A stretch of 64,000 bases of DNA, taken from the NCBI RefSeq assembly GCF_026625985.1, contig NZ_CP113116.1, forward strand, positions 5,642,001 to 5,706,000, given 5' to 3'. This DNA comes from Mycobacterium sp. Aquia_213. Its GTDB lineage: Bacteria; Actinomycetota; Actinomycetes; Mycobacteriales; Mycobacteriaceae. Numbering within the stretch: the stretch's first letter is position 1; each line of letters opens with the position of its first letter. The notes below the pieces were generated by a model. The model saw only the letters and a program-made list of their open reading frames with translations. It was not told the origin of the DNA and made no database searches. Shown here piece after piece: positions 32,004 through 40,554 of the stretch. A program made the translations under genes and the position numbers.

Positions 32004-33233
32004 TCAGCCGCGGTAGGCGACGTCGAGGCGTTTGACGCCGTTGATCCAGCCCGATCGCAGTCGTTGCGGTTCCGCCAGCTTGGCGATGTCGGGTAATTGC
32101 TCGGCGAGCTCGTCGAAAATCAATTTGATCTCCATGCGGGCCAAGTTCGCACCGATGCAGTAGTGCGCCCCATTGCCACCGAAACTCAGGTGCGGGTTGG
32201 GGTTGCGCAGGATGTCGAATTGAAATGGGTTTTCGAAGACTTCTTCGTCGAAGTTGGCCGAGCTGTAGAACAGGCCCACCCGCTGACCTTCCCGGACGGT
32301 GACACCGCCCACTTCGACGTCGGCAAGGGCGGTGCGCTGGAAGCAATGCACGGGGCTGGCCCACCGGATGATCTCGTCGACCGCGGTGGCCGGCCGCTCC
32401 CGCTTGAACAGCTCCCATTGTTCGGGGTTGTCCAGGAACGCGTTCATCCCGTGCGTCATGGCGTTGCGCGTGGTCTCGTTGCCGGCCACGGCCAGCAGGA
32501 TGACAAAGAACGCGAATTCGACGTCGCCCAGCGCATCGCCATCGATGTCGGCCTGGATCAGTCGCGTGACGATGTCGTCGGCCGGGCAGCGGCGCCGCTC
32601 GTCGGCCATGTTGTAGGCGTATGCCATCAGCTCGGCATTGGCAGTGGTGGGATCGCTGTCGAAGTCGGGATCGTCGGTGTTCATGATCGCGTTGGTCCAG
32701 TCGAACAATTTCGCGCGATCCGTCTCCGGCACGCCGATCAGGTCGGCGATCGCCAGCAGGGGCAGGTTCATCGCGATGTCGCCGACGAAGTCGCCGTCCG
32801 GCTTGAGCGCGGCGGTGCGCACGATTTCGGCCGCCGCCCCGGCCAGCTTCTCTTCGAGCCCGCCGATCGCACGCGGGGTGAAGAGCCGCGACACCAGCTT
32901 GCGCAGCCGGGTGTGTTCGGGCGCGTCGTGGTTGATCAGCAAGGCCTTGGTCAGCTCGAGCTGATCAGCGGTGACCCCTTCGGGCATCCGCATGACCGCG
33001 CCCTTGCGGTTGGTCGACCAGAGTTCGTTGTTGCGCGAGATGGCTCCGACGTCCTCGTGGCGGCTGATCACCCAATAGCCACCGTCGTCGAAGATCGACT
33101 CGGGCTGCGCGTTCCACCAGACCGGGGCCGTACGGCGCAGCTCGGCGAATTGGGTGACCGGAAGTCCGGCCAGCAATACGTCGGGGTCGGTGAAATCGAA
33201 GTTCTCTCCGAACGGACACGTTGTTGCAGTCAT
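32004..33233 (-). CDS. Cytochrome P450, CYP125-like
   Basis: A 409-residue P450. The N-terminus FDFTDPDVLLAGLPVTQFAE, the I-helix AVAGNETTRNAMTHGM, SSANFDEEVFENPF and the heme loop GAHYCIGANLARM (Cys about residue 359) all closely match CYP125, the steroid C27 monooxygenase of cholesterol breakdown. It lacks CYP125A1's neighbours (the Rv3545c region), so it is probably a paralogue. ATG at 33233. It is divergent from the Rv0158-like TetR gene with an inverted repeat between them. A sterol or branched-chain terminal hydroxylase role is inferred. Confidence 0.87.
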   Translation of the reverse strand: MTATTCPFGENFDFTDPDVLLAGLPVTQFAELRRTAPVWWNAQPESIFDDGGYWVISRHEDVGAISRNNELWSTNRKGAVMRMPEGVTADQLELTKALLINHDAPEHTRLRKLVSRLFTPRAIGGLEEKLAGAAAEIVRTAALKPDGDFVGDIAMNLPLLAIADLIGVPETDRAKLFDWTNAIMNTDDPDFDSDPTTANAELMAYAYNMADERRRCPADDIVTRLIQADIDGDALGDVEFAFFVILLAVAGNETTRNAMTHGMNAFLDNPEQWELFKRERPATAVDEIIRWASPVHCFQRTALADVEVGGVTVREGQRVGLFYSSANFDEEVFENPFQFDILRNPNPHLSFGGNGAHYCIGANLARMEIKLIFDELAEQLPDIAKLAEPQRLRSGWINGVKRLDVAYRG

Positions 33234-33256
33234 CTCGTCTCCTTTGACCCCACCGA

Positions 33257-33283
33257 TCATACAGATGATTGCAAGACGTATGA
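33257..33283. promoter_or_regulatory. Inverted repeat between the CYP125-like and Rv0158-like genes
   Basis: TCATAC (33257-33262) and GTATGA (33278-33283) flank 15 bases in the 87-base divergent gap, 24 bases before the P450 start and 38 before the TetR start. It is the best dyad in the gap and a candidate operator of the adjacent TetR protein. The arms are short, so chance is not excluded. Confidence 0.4.
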
Positions 33284-33320
33284 CCTGCTGGGTCGCGGGC
33301 GCGTCCGCTATCGTCGCGAT

Positions 33321-33938
33321 GTGCGGACCCGTGGATGGGGCGGCAGCGTTCCGGCCAGCGATGAGGAGGCGGTAACCCGCATCCTGGCGGCCGCCCGCCA
33401 CACCATCGACGAGCGCGGCGACCAGATCTCGTTGGCCGATGTCGCGCGCACCCTGAACGTGACGCGCCAGACGATCTATCACTACTTCGCATCGACCGAC
33501 GAGCTGCTCCAGGCGACGGCCCTGGACGCGACCGCCGATTTCATGGACCACCTGGCGACGGCGCTGCACGGGATGACCGACCCGGCGGCGGCGCTGATCG
33601 AGGGCATTTGCCTGACCCTGGAGCGATTGCCGAAAGATCCCTACATCGGCCTGTTGCTGCGGACGTCGCGCACCGCGGCGTTCGCCGAACAGGTCACCGT
33701 CACCAACGACACCGCCCGCGTGCTGGGCCGCTCGATTTTGGACCGCCTCGACGTCGACTGGTCGGCGTTCGAACCCGCCGCGGTGGAAGACATCCTGCAG
33801 ATCGTGCTGCGCACGCTGCAGTCGTTCATCATGTCCCCGCCGGCCGGCGGGGGACCCGACCTACGCCGGCTGCTCGGCGTGTGGGTCGGTCCCGTCGTCG
33901 CGGCGCTTCAGGCGGCCGGCCCGCCTACAGGGCCTTGA
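33321..33938 (+). CDS. TetR-family regulator, Rv0158-like
   Basis: A 205-residue TetR protein with the helix-turn-helix ISLADVARTLNVTRQTIYHY (about residues 35-54). The start RTRGWGGSVPASDEEAVTRI resembles Rv0158 of M. tuberculosis, which also lies next to pntB. GTG at 33321 is chosen since longer readings run antisense to the P450. Its end overlaps the convergent pntB by 14 bases. It probably controls the divergent P450 and itself. Confidence 0.85.
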   Translation: MRTRGWGGSVPASDEEAVTRILAAARHTIDERGDQISLADVARTLNVTRQTIYHYFASTDELLQATALDATADFMDHLATALHGMTDPAAALIEGICLTLERLPKDPYIGLLLRTSRTAAFAEQVTVTNDTARVLGRSILDRLDVDWSAFEPAAVEDILQIVLRTLQSFIMSPPAGGGPDLRRLLGVWVGPVVAALQAAGPPTGP

Positions 33939-35349
33939 GCTCCTCGGCGACCGCGGTCACCGACTTCTTCGCGTCGCCGAACAGCATGCTGGTGCCCTCG
34001 CCGTAGAACAGCGGGTTGTCGATGCCGGCGAACCCGGAGTTCATCGACCGCTTGAGCACGATCACCGACCTGGCCTTGTCCACGTTGAGGATCGGCATGC
34101 CGTAGATCGGGCTGGAGGCATCGTTGCGGGCGGCCGGGTTGGTGACGTCGTTGGCGCCGATGACGATCGCGACGTCGGTGCGCGCGAACTCGTCGTTGAT
34201 GTCGTCCATGTCCTTCATGGCGTCGTAGTCGACCTCGGCCTCGGCCAGCAACACGTTCATGTGGCCGGGCATGCGGCCGGCCACCGGGTGGATCGCGTAC
34301 TTCACCGTCACACCCTTGTTCTCCAGCAGGGCCGCCATGTCCTTGACCGCGTGCTGGGCTTGCGCGACGGCCAGGCCGTAACCCGGCACCACGATCACCT
34401 GGTTGGCGTAGGCCATCTGAATCGCGGCGTCGGCGGCCGACGTGGACTTGACGGTCTTGTCGCCGCCGCCGTCGCCGCTGGGCGCCACGCCCCCGCCACC
34501 GAAACCGCCCGCGACGATCGCCGGGATGGAGCGGTTCATCGCCTTGGCCATCAGGTTGGTCAGGATCGAACCGGACGCGCCGACGATCATGCCCGCCACG
34601 ATCATCGCGGTGTTGTTCAGCGCCAAACCGGCTGCGGCGGCTGACAGTCCGGTCATCGCGTTGAGCAGTGAGATGACCACCGGCATGTCGGCGCCGCCGA
34701 TGGGCAGCACCACCATCAGTCCCAGCACCCCGGCGGCGGCCAGCAGGCCGATCATCCACCACAGCGGCGCTCCACCGCTGCCGGGATGGGCGTGCAGGCC
34801 GATGACCACGGCGGCGGCCACGGCCGCGATCAGCAGCAGCAAGTTGACCGGTTGCTGCAGCCTGCCGAAGCCGATCGGCGATCCGGAGATGATCTCCTGC
34901 AGCTTGCCGAACGCGATGATCGATCCCCAGAACGAGATCGAGCCGATGATCGCGGCGAACAACGACGCCACCACGATGTGCACGGTCGGGGATTCGCCGT
35001 GCTGGAAGGCCGAGAAGCCCTTGGTGTCAATGAATTCCGCGAGCGCGATCAGCGCGACCGTGCCACCGCCCACGCCGTTGAAGAACGCCACCAGCTGCGG
35101 CATGGCGGTCATCTTGGTCATGCGGGCCGGGGGAACACCCAGCGCAACGCCCACGACCAGACCGGCGATGATCAGCACCCACGACTCGGTGTGCCGGATC
35201 TTGACCAGCGTCGCCCCGACCGCCAGGGCCATGCCCACCGCGGCGATCAGGTTGCCGCGCACCGCGGTCTTGGGCCCGGTCAGGCCCATCAAGCCGTAGA
35301 TGAAGAGCGCGAACGAGATGATGTAGAGGGTCGTGACCAGGTAGTTCAT
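33925..35349 (-). CDS. pntB: NAD(P) transhydrogenase subunit beta
   Basis: A 474-residue subunit of the proton-translocating transhydrogenase, which couples hydride transfer from NADH to NADP+ to proton entry. The N-terminal two thirds hold about nine membrane helices; the C-terminal dIII NADP-binding domain starts near residue 300 and has VVPGYGLAVAQAQHAVKD and IVIGANDVTNPAA. ATG at 35349 overlaps the pntAb stop (ATGA). It is the last gene of pntAa-pntAb-pntB, as in M. tuberculosis Rv0155-Rv0157. Confidence 0.95.
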   Translation of the reverse strand: MNYLVTTLYIISFALFIYGLMGLTGPKTAVRGNLIAAVGMALAVGATLVKIRHTESWVLIIAGLVVGVALGVPPARMTKMTAMPQLVAFFNGVGGGTVALIALAEFIDTKGFSAFQHGESPTVHIVVASLFAAIIGSISFWGSIIAFGKLQEIISGSPIGFGRLQQPVNLLLLIAAVAAAVVIGLHAHPGSGGAPLWWMIGLLAAAGVLGLMVVLPIGGADMPVVISLLNAMTGLSAAAAGLALNNTAMIVAGMIVGASGSILTNLMAKAMNRSIPAIVAGGFGGGGVAPSGDGGGDKTVKSTSAADAAIQMAYANQVIVVPGYGLAVAQAQHAVKDMAALLENKGVTVKYAIHPVAGRMPGHMNVLLAEAEVDYDAMKDMDDINDEFARTDVAIVIGANDVTNPAARNDASSPIYGMPILNVDKARSVIVLKRSMNSGFAGIDNPLFYGEGTSMLFGDAKKSVTAVAEELKAL

Positions 35350-35675
35350 TTGGCCGCGGGCTCCTCGGTCTTAGCTTGCGGGGCAGCCCTTTTGCCCTTG
35401 AACATGCCCAACATCCGGTCGGTGACGATGAAGCCGCCGATCACGTTCAGCGTTCCGAACACCACCGCGACGAACAGGATGATCTGCACCGCCAGCGACG
35501 GGTGCTCGACCTCCCCGAACACCACCAGCGCGCCCAGCACCACGATGCCGTGGATCGCGTTGGTGCCCGACATCAGCGGCGTGTGCAGCGTGTTGGGCAC
35601 CTTGGAGATCACCGCGAACCCGACGAATCCGGACAGCACCAGAATCGCGAGATTCTCTAATAACTCGTCGTACAT
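35346..35675 (-). CDS. pntAb: NAD(P) transhydrogenase subunit alpha, membrane part
   Basis: A 109-residue subunit with three to four membrane helices (about residues 4-24, 33-53 and 58-80) and a short lysine-rich tail. It is the split-off dII part of the alpha subunit, as in actinobacteria and Rhodospirillum. ATG directly follows the pntAa stop (TAGATG), and its end overlaps pntB by four bases, so the three subunits are translated together. Confidence 0.93.
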   Translation of the reverse strand: MYDELLENLAILVLSGFVGFAVISKVPNTLHTPLMSGTNAIHGIVVLGALVVFGEVEHPSLAVQIILFVAVVFGTLNVIGGFIVTDRMLGMFKGKRAAPQAKTEEPAAK

Positions 35676-36779
35676 CTAGGAGTCCTCTCGGTCGCGGGTC
35701 ACACATGAGTCCGCGATAACTTCATCGTCGAAGTCGGGGGCCAGCTTGCCGTCGGTGATCAACAGCTCCAGGAGCGCGGTGATGTTCTTGCTGTAGAGCT
35801 CGCTGGCGTGCTCGGGCATTGTCGCCGGCAGGTTCAGCGGCGAGGCGATGGTGACATCGTGCTTCACGACCGTCTGCCCGGGCTCGGTGAGCTCGCAGTT
35901 GCCGCCGGTCTCCCCGGCCAGGTCGACCACCACGCTGCCGGGCTTCATCGCCTCCACCGCGACGGCGGTGACCAGGCGCGGCGCGGGCCGGCCCGGGACC
36001 AGCGCCGTGGTGATCACGACGTCGAATCCGCTGATCGCCTTTTCCAAGGCCTGCTGCTGCTGTTCGCGCTCCTCGTCGGTGAGCTCGCGGGCGTAGCCGC
36101 CCTCACCGGCCGCGTCGATGCCGACGTCGAGCCACTGCGCTCCGACCGAACGCACCTGGTCGGCCACCTCCGGGCGGACGTCGTAGCCGGTGGTGCGCCC
36201 ACCGAGCCGCTTGGCCGTGGCCAGCGCCTGCAGCCCGGCCACGCCCACCCCGAGCACCAGCACCGTGGCCGGCTTCACCGTGCCCGCCGCCGTGGTCAGC
36301 ATCGGGAAAAACCGCGTCGACTCCGACGCGGCCAGCAGCACGGCCTTATAACCGGAGACGTTGCCCTGCGACGACAACGCATCCATCGCCTGCGCGCGCG
36401 AGATCCGCGGAATGGCTTCCAGCGCGAACGCCTGCACACCGGCCGCCTTGAGGGCACCGATCGAGTTCTCGGCATTGCGGGGCGCCAGGAAGCCGATCAG
36501 CGTCTGGCCGCTGCGCAGTTTGCCCACCTCGTCGGCGGTCGGCGGCGCGACCTTGACCACGATGTCGGCGGACCACGCGTCCCCGATCGTGGCGCCGGCT
36601 TCGGTGTAGAGCTCGTCGGGCAACAATGCCCGCGCACCCGCGCCGGACTCGACCACGACCGCCACACCGGTGCTCACCAGGGATGCGACCGCCTTCGGGA
36701 CCAGTGCAACACGGCGCTCATCGGTCCCGGATTCAGCAACGACCCCGACCTTGACGAGCTCTGACTGCGCATCTGTCAT
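35676..36779 (-). CDS. pntAa: NAD(P) transhydrogenase subunit alpha, NAD-binding part
   Basis: A 367-residue cytoplasmic dI subunit that binds NAD(H). The N-terminal AlaDH/PNT domain has ESGTDERRVALVPKAVASLV, and the Rossmann domain has VLVLGVGVAGLQALATAKRLG near residue 170 with YDVRPE as the adenosine-binding end. RRVALVPK and the mobile loop LTDEEREQQQQALEKAI fit the family. ATG at 36779. It leads the pnt operon; no promoter element is obvious in the 73 bases upstream. Confidence 0.95.
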   Translation of the reverse strand: MTDAQSELVKVGVVAESGTDERRVALVPKAVASLVSTGVAVVVESGAGARALLPDELYTEAGATIGDAWSADIVVKVAPPTADEVGKLRSGQTLIGFLAPRNAENSIGALKAAGVQAFALEAIPRISRAQAMDALSSQGNVSGYKAVLLAASESTRFFPMLTTAAGTVKPATVLVLGVGVAGLQALATAKRLGGRTTGYDVRPEVADQVRSVGAQWLDVGIDAAGEGGYARELTDEEREQQQQALEKAISGFDVVITTALVPGRPAPRLVTAVAVEAMKPGSVVVDLAGETGGNCELTEPGQTVVKHDVTIASPLNLPATMPEHASELYSKNITALLELLITDGKLAPDFDDEVIADSCVTRDREDS

Positions 36780-36852
36780 GGCGCGTACATCTACTTTCCT
36801 TAGCTCAGCTGCGTTGTTGCGAACCTCGTTGAGTTGAACACCCTAGCGGCCG

Positions 36853-37323
36853 CTACCAAAGCGGGATGTCTTGGCCGTGTTCCGATACGGGCCGGGGCCC
36901 GAAGTGGCGGCGCTGCGATTCGTCGATCCGGATGTCGTTGATGCTGGCCTCGCGGCGCGCCATCAATCCGGACGGCGAGAATTCCCACAATTCGTTGCCG
37001 TAGCTGCGATACCACTGGCCGGTGTCGTCGTGGCACTCGTACTGAAACCGCACGGCGATCCGGTTGTCGTGGAAGTCCCACAGCACCTTGCGCAACGAAT
37101 AGTCGAGTTCGCGCTGCCACTTGCGGGTCAGGAACGCCACGATCTCGGCCCGGCCGACGACGTGTTCGCCACGGTTTCGCCATTGCGAGTCGGGCGTGTA
37201 GGCCAGGCTGACTTTTTCGGGGTCGCGGGTGTTCCAGGCGTCCTCGGCGGCCTGGACCTTCTGCAGCGCTGTTTCGAGGGTGAACGGGGGAAACGGGGGA
37301 CGGGATTCGGCGGCGTCACTCAT
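36853..37323 (-). CDS. DUF1348 protein of the SnoaL/NTF2-like superfamily
   Basis: A 156-residue protein with the DUF1348 pattern: AEDAWNTRDPEKVSLAYTPD near residue 30, then WRNRGEHVVGRAEIVAFLTR and FQYECHDDTGQWYRSYGNE. The family has an NTF2-like fold and no fixed activity. ATG at 37323. It lies between pntAa and fadE2, where M. tuberculosis has no gene, so it is an insertion relative to that species. No ribosome site or promoter stands out. Confidence 0.8.
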   Translation of the reverse strand: MSDAAESRPPFPPFTLETALQKVQAAEDAWNTRDPEKVSLAYTPDSQWRNRGEHVVGRAEIVAFLTRKWQRELDYSLRKVLWDFHDNRIAVRFQYECHDDTGQWYRSYGNELWEFSPSGLMARREASINDIRIDESQRRHFGPRPVSEHGQDIPLW

Positions 37324-37457
37324 GAGTCCATCGTGCTCGATCGTGACCGCGAAAGATAAGCGGGGACCGGGTGACTCGGCGGGTATTCACCGAGGTTTTC
37401 CGGTCGCGCCGGCGACCTGAAACTGGACGCCGCGGGGCGTGTCCTATCGTGACGGTC

Positions 37458-38690
37458 ATGGACTTCGCGATGTCGGCTAAGGCCACCGACTACCACAAGC
37501 GGTTGTCCGACTTCATGACTGAGTATGTCTTTCCGGCTGAGGCCGCCTACGACAACTACCGCCACGAGGCCGGCCAAGACGACCACACCGTTCCACCAGT
37601 CATCGAGGAACTCAAAACCAAGGCCAAAGAGCGCGGCCTGTGGAACCTGTTCCTGCCGGCCGAGTCCGGCTTGACCAACCTGGAATACGCCCCGCTGGCC
37701 GAGCTGACCGGCTGGAGCCTGGAGCTCGCACCCGAGGCGGTCAACTGCGCGGCGCCCGACACCGGGAACATGGAAACCCTGCACCTGTTCGCCACCGAGG
37801 AGCAGCGCAAGCAGTGGCTGGAACCGCTGCTGGCCGGCGAGATCCGCAGCGCCTTCTCGATGACCGAGCCGGCGGTCGCCAGCAGCGACGCCCGCAACAT
37901 CCAAACGTCCATCGAGCGCGACGGCGGCGACTACGTCATCAACGGCCGCAAGTGGTGGACCTCGGGCGCGTCGGACCCGCGCTGCAAGATCCTGATCGTG
38001 ATGGGCCGCACCAATCCCGACGCGGCCAGCCACCAGCAGCAGTCGATGGTGCTCGTCCCGATGGACACCCCGGGCGTGCAGGTGCTGCGCTCGACGCCCG
38101 TCTTCGGCTGGCAGGACCAGCACGGGCACTGCGAGATCGTCTACGACAACGTCCGTGTTCCGGCCACCAACCTGCTCGGCGAGGAGGGCGGCGGCTTCGC
38201 GATCGCCCAGGCCCGGCTCGGCCCGGGCCGCATCCACCACTGCATGCGCGCGCTCGGCGGGGCCGAACGCGCCCTGGCCCTGATGGTGCACCGCGCGAAC
38301 AACCGGATTGCGTTCGGCCGTCCACTGGCCGACCAGGGTCTCGTCCAGCAAGCAATTGCCAAGTCCCGCAACGAAATCGACCAGGCCAGGCTGCTCTGCG
38401 AGAAGGCGGCATGGACGATCGACCAGCACGGCAACAAGGCCGCCCACCTGCTGGTGTCGCAGATCAAAGCGGTGGCACCGCAAATCGCCTGCGACGTCAT
38501 CGACCGCGCGATCCAGGTGCATGGGGCCGCCGGCATCAGCGACGACACCGTGCTCGCCCGGCTCTACGGCTGGCATCGCGCCATGCGGATCTTCGACGGA
38601 CCCGACGAGGTGCACATGCGGACGATCGCGCGTTCCGAAATCGGCCGGGAACAATCCACCTTCGCCGCGGCAGTGACCACCAATGACTGA
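37458..38690 (+). CDS. fadE2: Acyl-CoA dehydrogenase FadE2
   Basis: A 410-residue acyl-CoA dehydrogenase. The FAD/substrate segments FSMTEPAVASSDARN and VINGRKWWTSGASDPRCK and the C-terminal QVHGAAGISDDTVLARLYGW are typical. It matches FadE2 (Rv0154c) in its neighbours pnt and ptbB. ATG at 37458 is chosen because nearer upstream in-frame starts add sequence unlike the family; ATG at 37470 is an alternative. The next gene, ptbB, starts inside its last codons, so the two are coupled. It belongs to lipid breakdown, substrate unknown. Confidence 0.9.
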   Translation: MDFAMSAKATDYHKRLSDFMTEYVFPAEAAYDNYRHEAGQDDHTVPPVIEELKTKAKERGLWNLFLPAESGLTNLEYAPLAELTGWSLELAPEAVNCAAPDTGNMETLHLFATEEQRKQWLEPLLAGEIRSAFSMTEPAVASSDARNIQTSIERDGGDYVINGRKWWTSGASDPRCKILIVMGRTNPDAASHQQQSMVLVPMDTPGVQVLRSTPVFGWQDQHGHCEIVYDNVRVPATNLLGEEGGGFAIAQARLGPGRIHHCMRALGGAERALALMVHRANNRIAFGRPLADQGLVQQAIAKSRNEIDQARLLCEKAAWTIDQHGNKAAHLLVSQIKAVAPQIACDVIDRAIQVHGAAGISDDTVLARLYGWHRAMRIFDGPDEVHMRTIARSEIGREQSTFAAAVTTND

Positions 38691-39507
38691 GGCCTTGCGA
38701 GAACTGTCCGGCGCGTGGAACTTTCGTGACGTCGCCGACGGCACGCCCGCGCTGCGGCCGGGACGGCTCTTCCGGTCCGGCGAGCTGAGCAGGCTCGACG
38801 ACAACGGCCGAGAGACGCTGCGCGAGTTGGGGATTACCGACGTCGCCGACCTGCGCGCGGCGCGCGAGGTGGCCCGGCGCGGGCCGGGACTGGTTCCCGA
38901 CGGCATCGACATCCACCTGCTGCCGTTTCCCGACCTCGGTGACGAAGAGCCGACCGACGACGACGCGCCGCACGAAACCGCGTTTCGGCGGCTGTTCGAG
39001 GGCGAGGCCGACCAGTCCGACGAAGAAGTCAACGAGGCCGCCGTCCGTCACATGACCGACGAATACCGGCAATTCCCCACCCGCAACGGCGCGCAACGCG
39101 CTGTGCAGCATGTCTTTTCGTTGCTCGCAGCGGGGCGCCCGGTGCTCACGCACTGTTTTGCGGGCAAGGACCGCACCGGTTTCGTGATCGCCACCGTGCT
39201 GGAAACGATCGGTATCGATCGCGACACCATCGTCGCCGACTACCTGCGCAGCAACGCCGCAGTACCTCAACTGCGCGACCACATCTACGAAATGATCCAG
39301 CAGCGCTCCGACGTCGAACTGACCCCGGAGGTCGTCACGTTCACCAAGGCGCGGCTGGCCGACGGAGTCCTCGGCGTGCGCCCGGAGTACCTGGACGCCG
39401 CCCGCCAAACGGTCGACAGGGAGTTTGGCTCGCTGGACGCCTACCTGCGCGACGCGGGCGTCACGCAGGCGGATGTGGACCGGCTGCGCAACGAGCTGCT
39501 CGCCTAA
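38683..39507 (+). CDS. ptbB: Protein tyrosine/lipid phosphatase PtpB
   Basis: A 274-residue phosphatase with the P-loop HCFAGKDRTG (nucleophile about Cys158) and the N-terminal layout of M. tuberculosis PtpB (Rv0153c), which is secreted into macrophages and dephosphorylates phosphoinositides and phosphoproteins. No signal peptide is visible, as in the M. tuberculosis protein. It overlaps fadE2 by eight bases. Virulence relevance depends on species and is not shown by sequence. Confidence 0.92.
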   Translation: MTEALRELSGAWNFRDVADGTPALRPGRLFRSGELSRLDDNGRETLRELGITDVADLRAAREVARRGPGLVPDGIDIHLLPFPDLGDEEPTDDDAPHETAFRRLFEGEADQSDEEVNEAAVRHMTDEYRQFPTRNGAQRAVQHVFSLLAAGRPVLTHCFAGKDRTGFVIATVLETIGIDRDTIVADYLRSNAAVPQLRDHIYEMIQQRSDVELTPEVVTFTKARLADGVLGVRPEYLDAARQTVDREFGSLDAYLRDAGVTQADVDRLRNELLA

Positions 39508-39526
39508 CCCGCTGGCGCCAAGACCA

Positions 39527-40393
39527 CTACTTGTGCAAAGTGAATTGGTTGAGGTCGATGTAGCCCTTGCGGAAGAGATCGGCGCAGCCGGTGAGGTACT
39601 TCATGTACCGCTCGTATACCTCTTCGGACTGAATCGCGATGGCCTCGCTTTTGTGTGCCTCGAGGCCCGCCGCCCATACGTCGAGGGTCTTGGCGTAATG
39701 CCGCTGCAGCGACTGGCGACGCTTCAGTTTGAAGCCGGCCTTCGCCGAGAACTGCTTCACCATATGGATGGTCGGCAGGGCGCCACCGGGGAAGATTTCG
39801 GTCTGCATGAAGTCGCCGAATTCGACGATCTTCAACGTCAGCGGCAGGCCGGACTCGATGATCTCCTTTTCCGAGAGTTTCGTGATCGTGTGCAGCAGGA
39901 ACGTGCCACCGGCCGGCAACAGCTCATATGCCCTCTCGAAGAAAGCGGCGTAGCGGTCGTAGCCGACGTGCTCGAGCGGGCCGATCGCCACGATTCGGTC
40001 CACCGGCTCGTAAAAGCGCTCCCAGCCCTCGAGCAGCACCCGCTTGGAACGCGGGCTATCCAGCTCGTCGAGCGTCTTTTGAGCGTGGATGGCTTGGTTC
40101 TTGGACAGCGTCAAGCCGACGACGTTGACGTCGTATTTCTCGATGGCTCGCAGCATCGCGGCGCCCCAGCCACAGCCGAGGTCCAGCAGTGTCATGCCCG
40201 GCTTCAGGTCCAGCTTGCCGAGCGAGAGGTCGATCTTGGCGATCTGCGCCTGTTCCAGTGTCATGTCCTCGCCGCCAAGCCAGTAGGCACAGGTGTACAT
40301 CTGGGTGCGGTCGAGGAACAGGCGGAAGAAGTCGTCGGAGAGATCGTAGTGCGCCTGCACATCCTCGAAGTGCGGCGTCAGCTCCTCAGCCAT
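39527..40393 (-). CDS. Cyclopropane/mycolic-acid-synthase-like methyltransferase
   Basis: A 288-residue SAM-dependent methyltransferase of the cyclopropane-fatty-acid synthase family. It has the SAM motif LLDLGCGWGAAMLRA near residue 66 and the N-terminal VQAHYDLSDDFFRLFLDRTQ. The usual SIGAFEHFGHERY stretch reads AIGPLEHVGYDRY, so it sits apart from CmaA/MmaA/PcaA. M. tuberculosis has no such gene between ptbB and Rv0148, where it has Rv0149 to Rv0152c instead. It may modify mycolates or another fatty acid. It converges on ptbB. Confidence 0.85.
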   Translation of the reverse strand: MAEELTPHFEDVQAHYDLSDDFFRLFLDRTQMYTCAYWLGGEDMTLEQAQIAKIDLSLGKLDLKPGMTLLDLGCGWGAAMLRAIEKYDVNVVGLTLSKNQAIHAQKTLDELDSPRSKRVLLEGWERFYEPVDRIVAIGPLEHVGYDRYAAFFERAYELLPAGGTFLLHTITKLSEKEIIESGLPLTLKIVEFGDFMQTEIFPGGALPTIHMVKQFSAKAGFKLKRRQSLQRHYAKTLDVWAAGLEAHKSEAIAIQSEEVYERYMKYLTGCADLFRKGYIDLNQFTLHK

Positions 40394-40554
40394 GACTGTG
40401 TTGCCTTTCCCTGGACCCCGTCGGGCGATATGTGCCAGGTAGGCCGGTCAGGTGGTCCAGTCGCTATGCGGCTCGGGCTCCACTGTAAGGCGAATTCGGT
40501 TGGAGCGCCTCGCCGAAGCCCAGTGGGCTACTGGCGTTGTTAGTCGCGGCGCCC

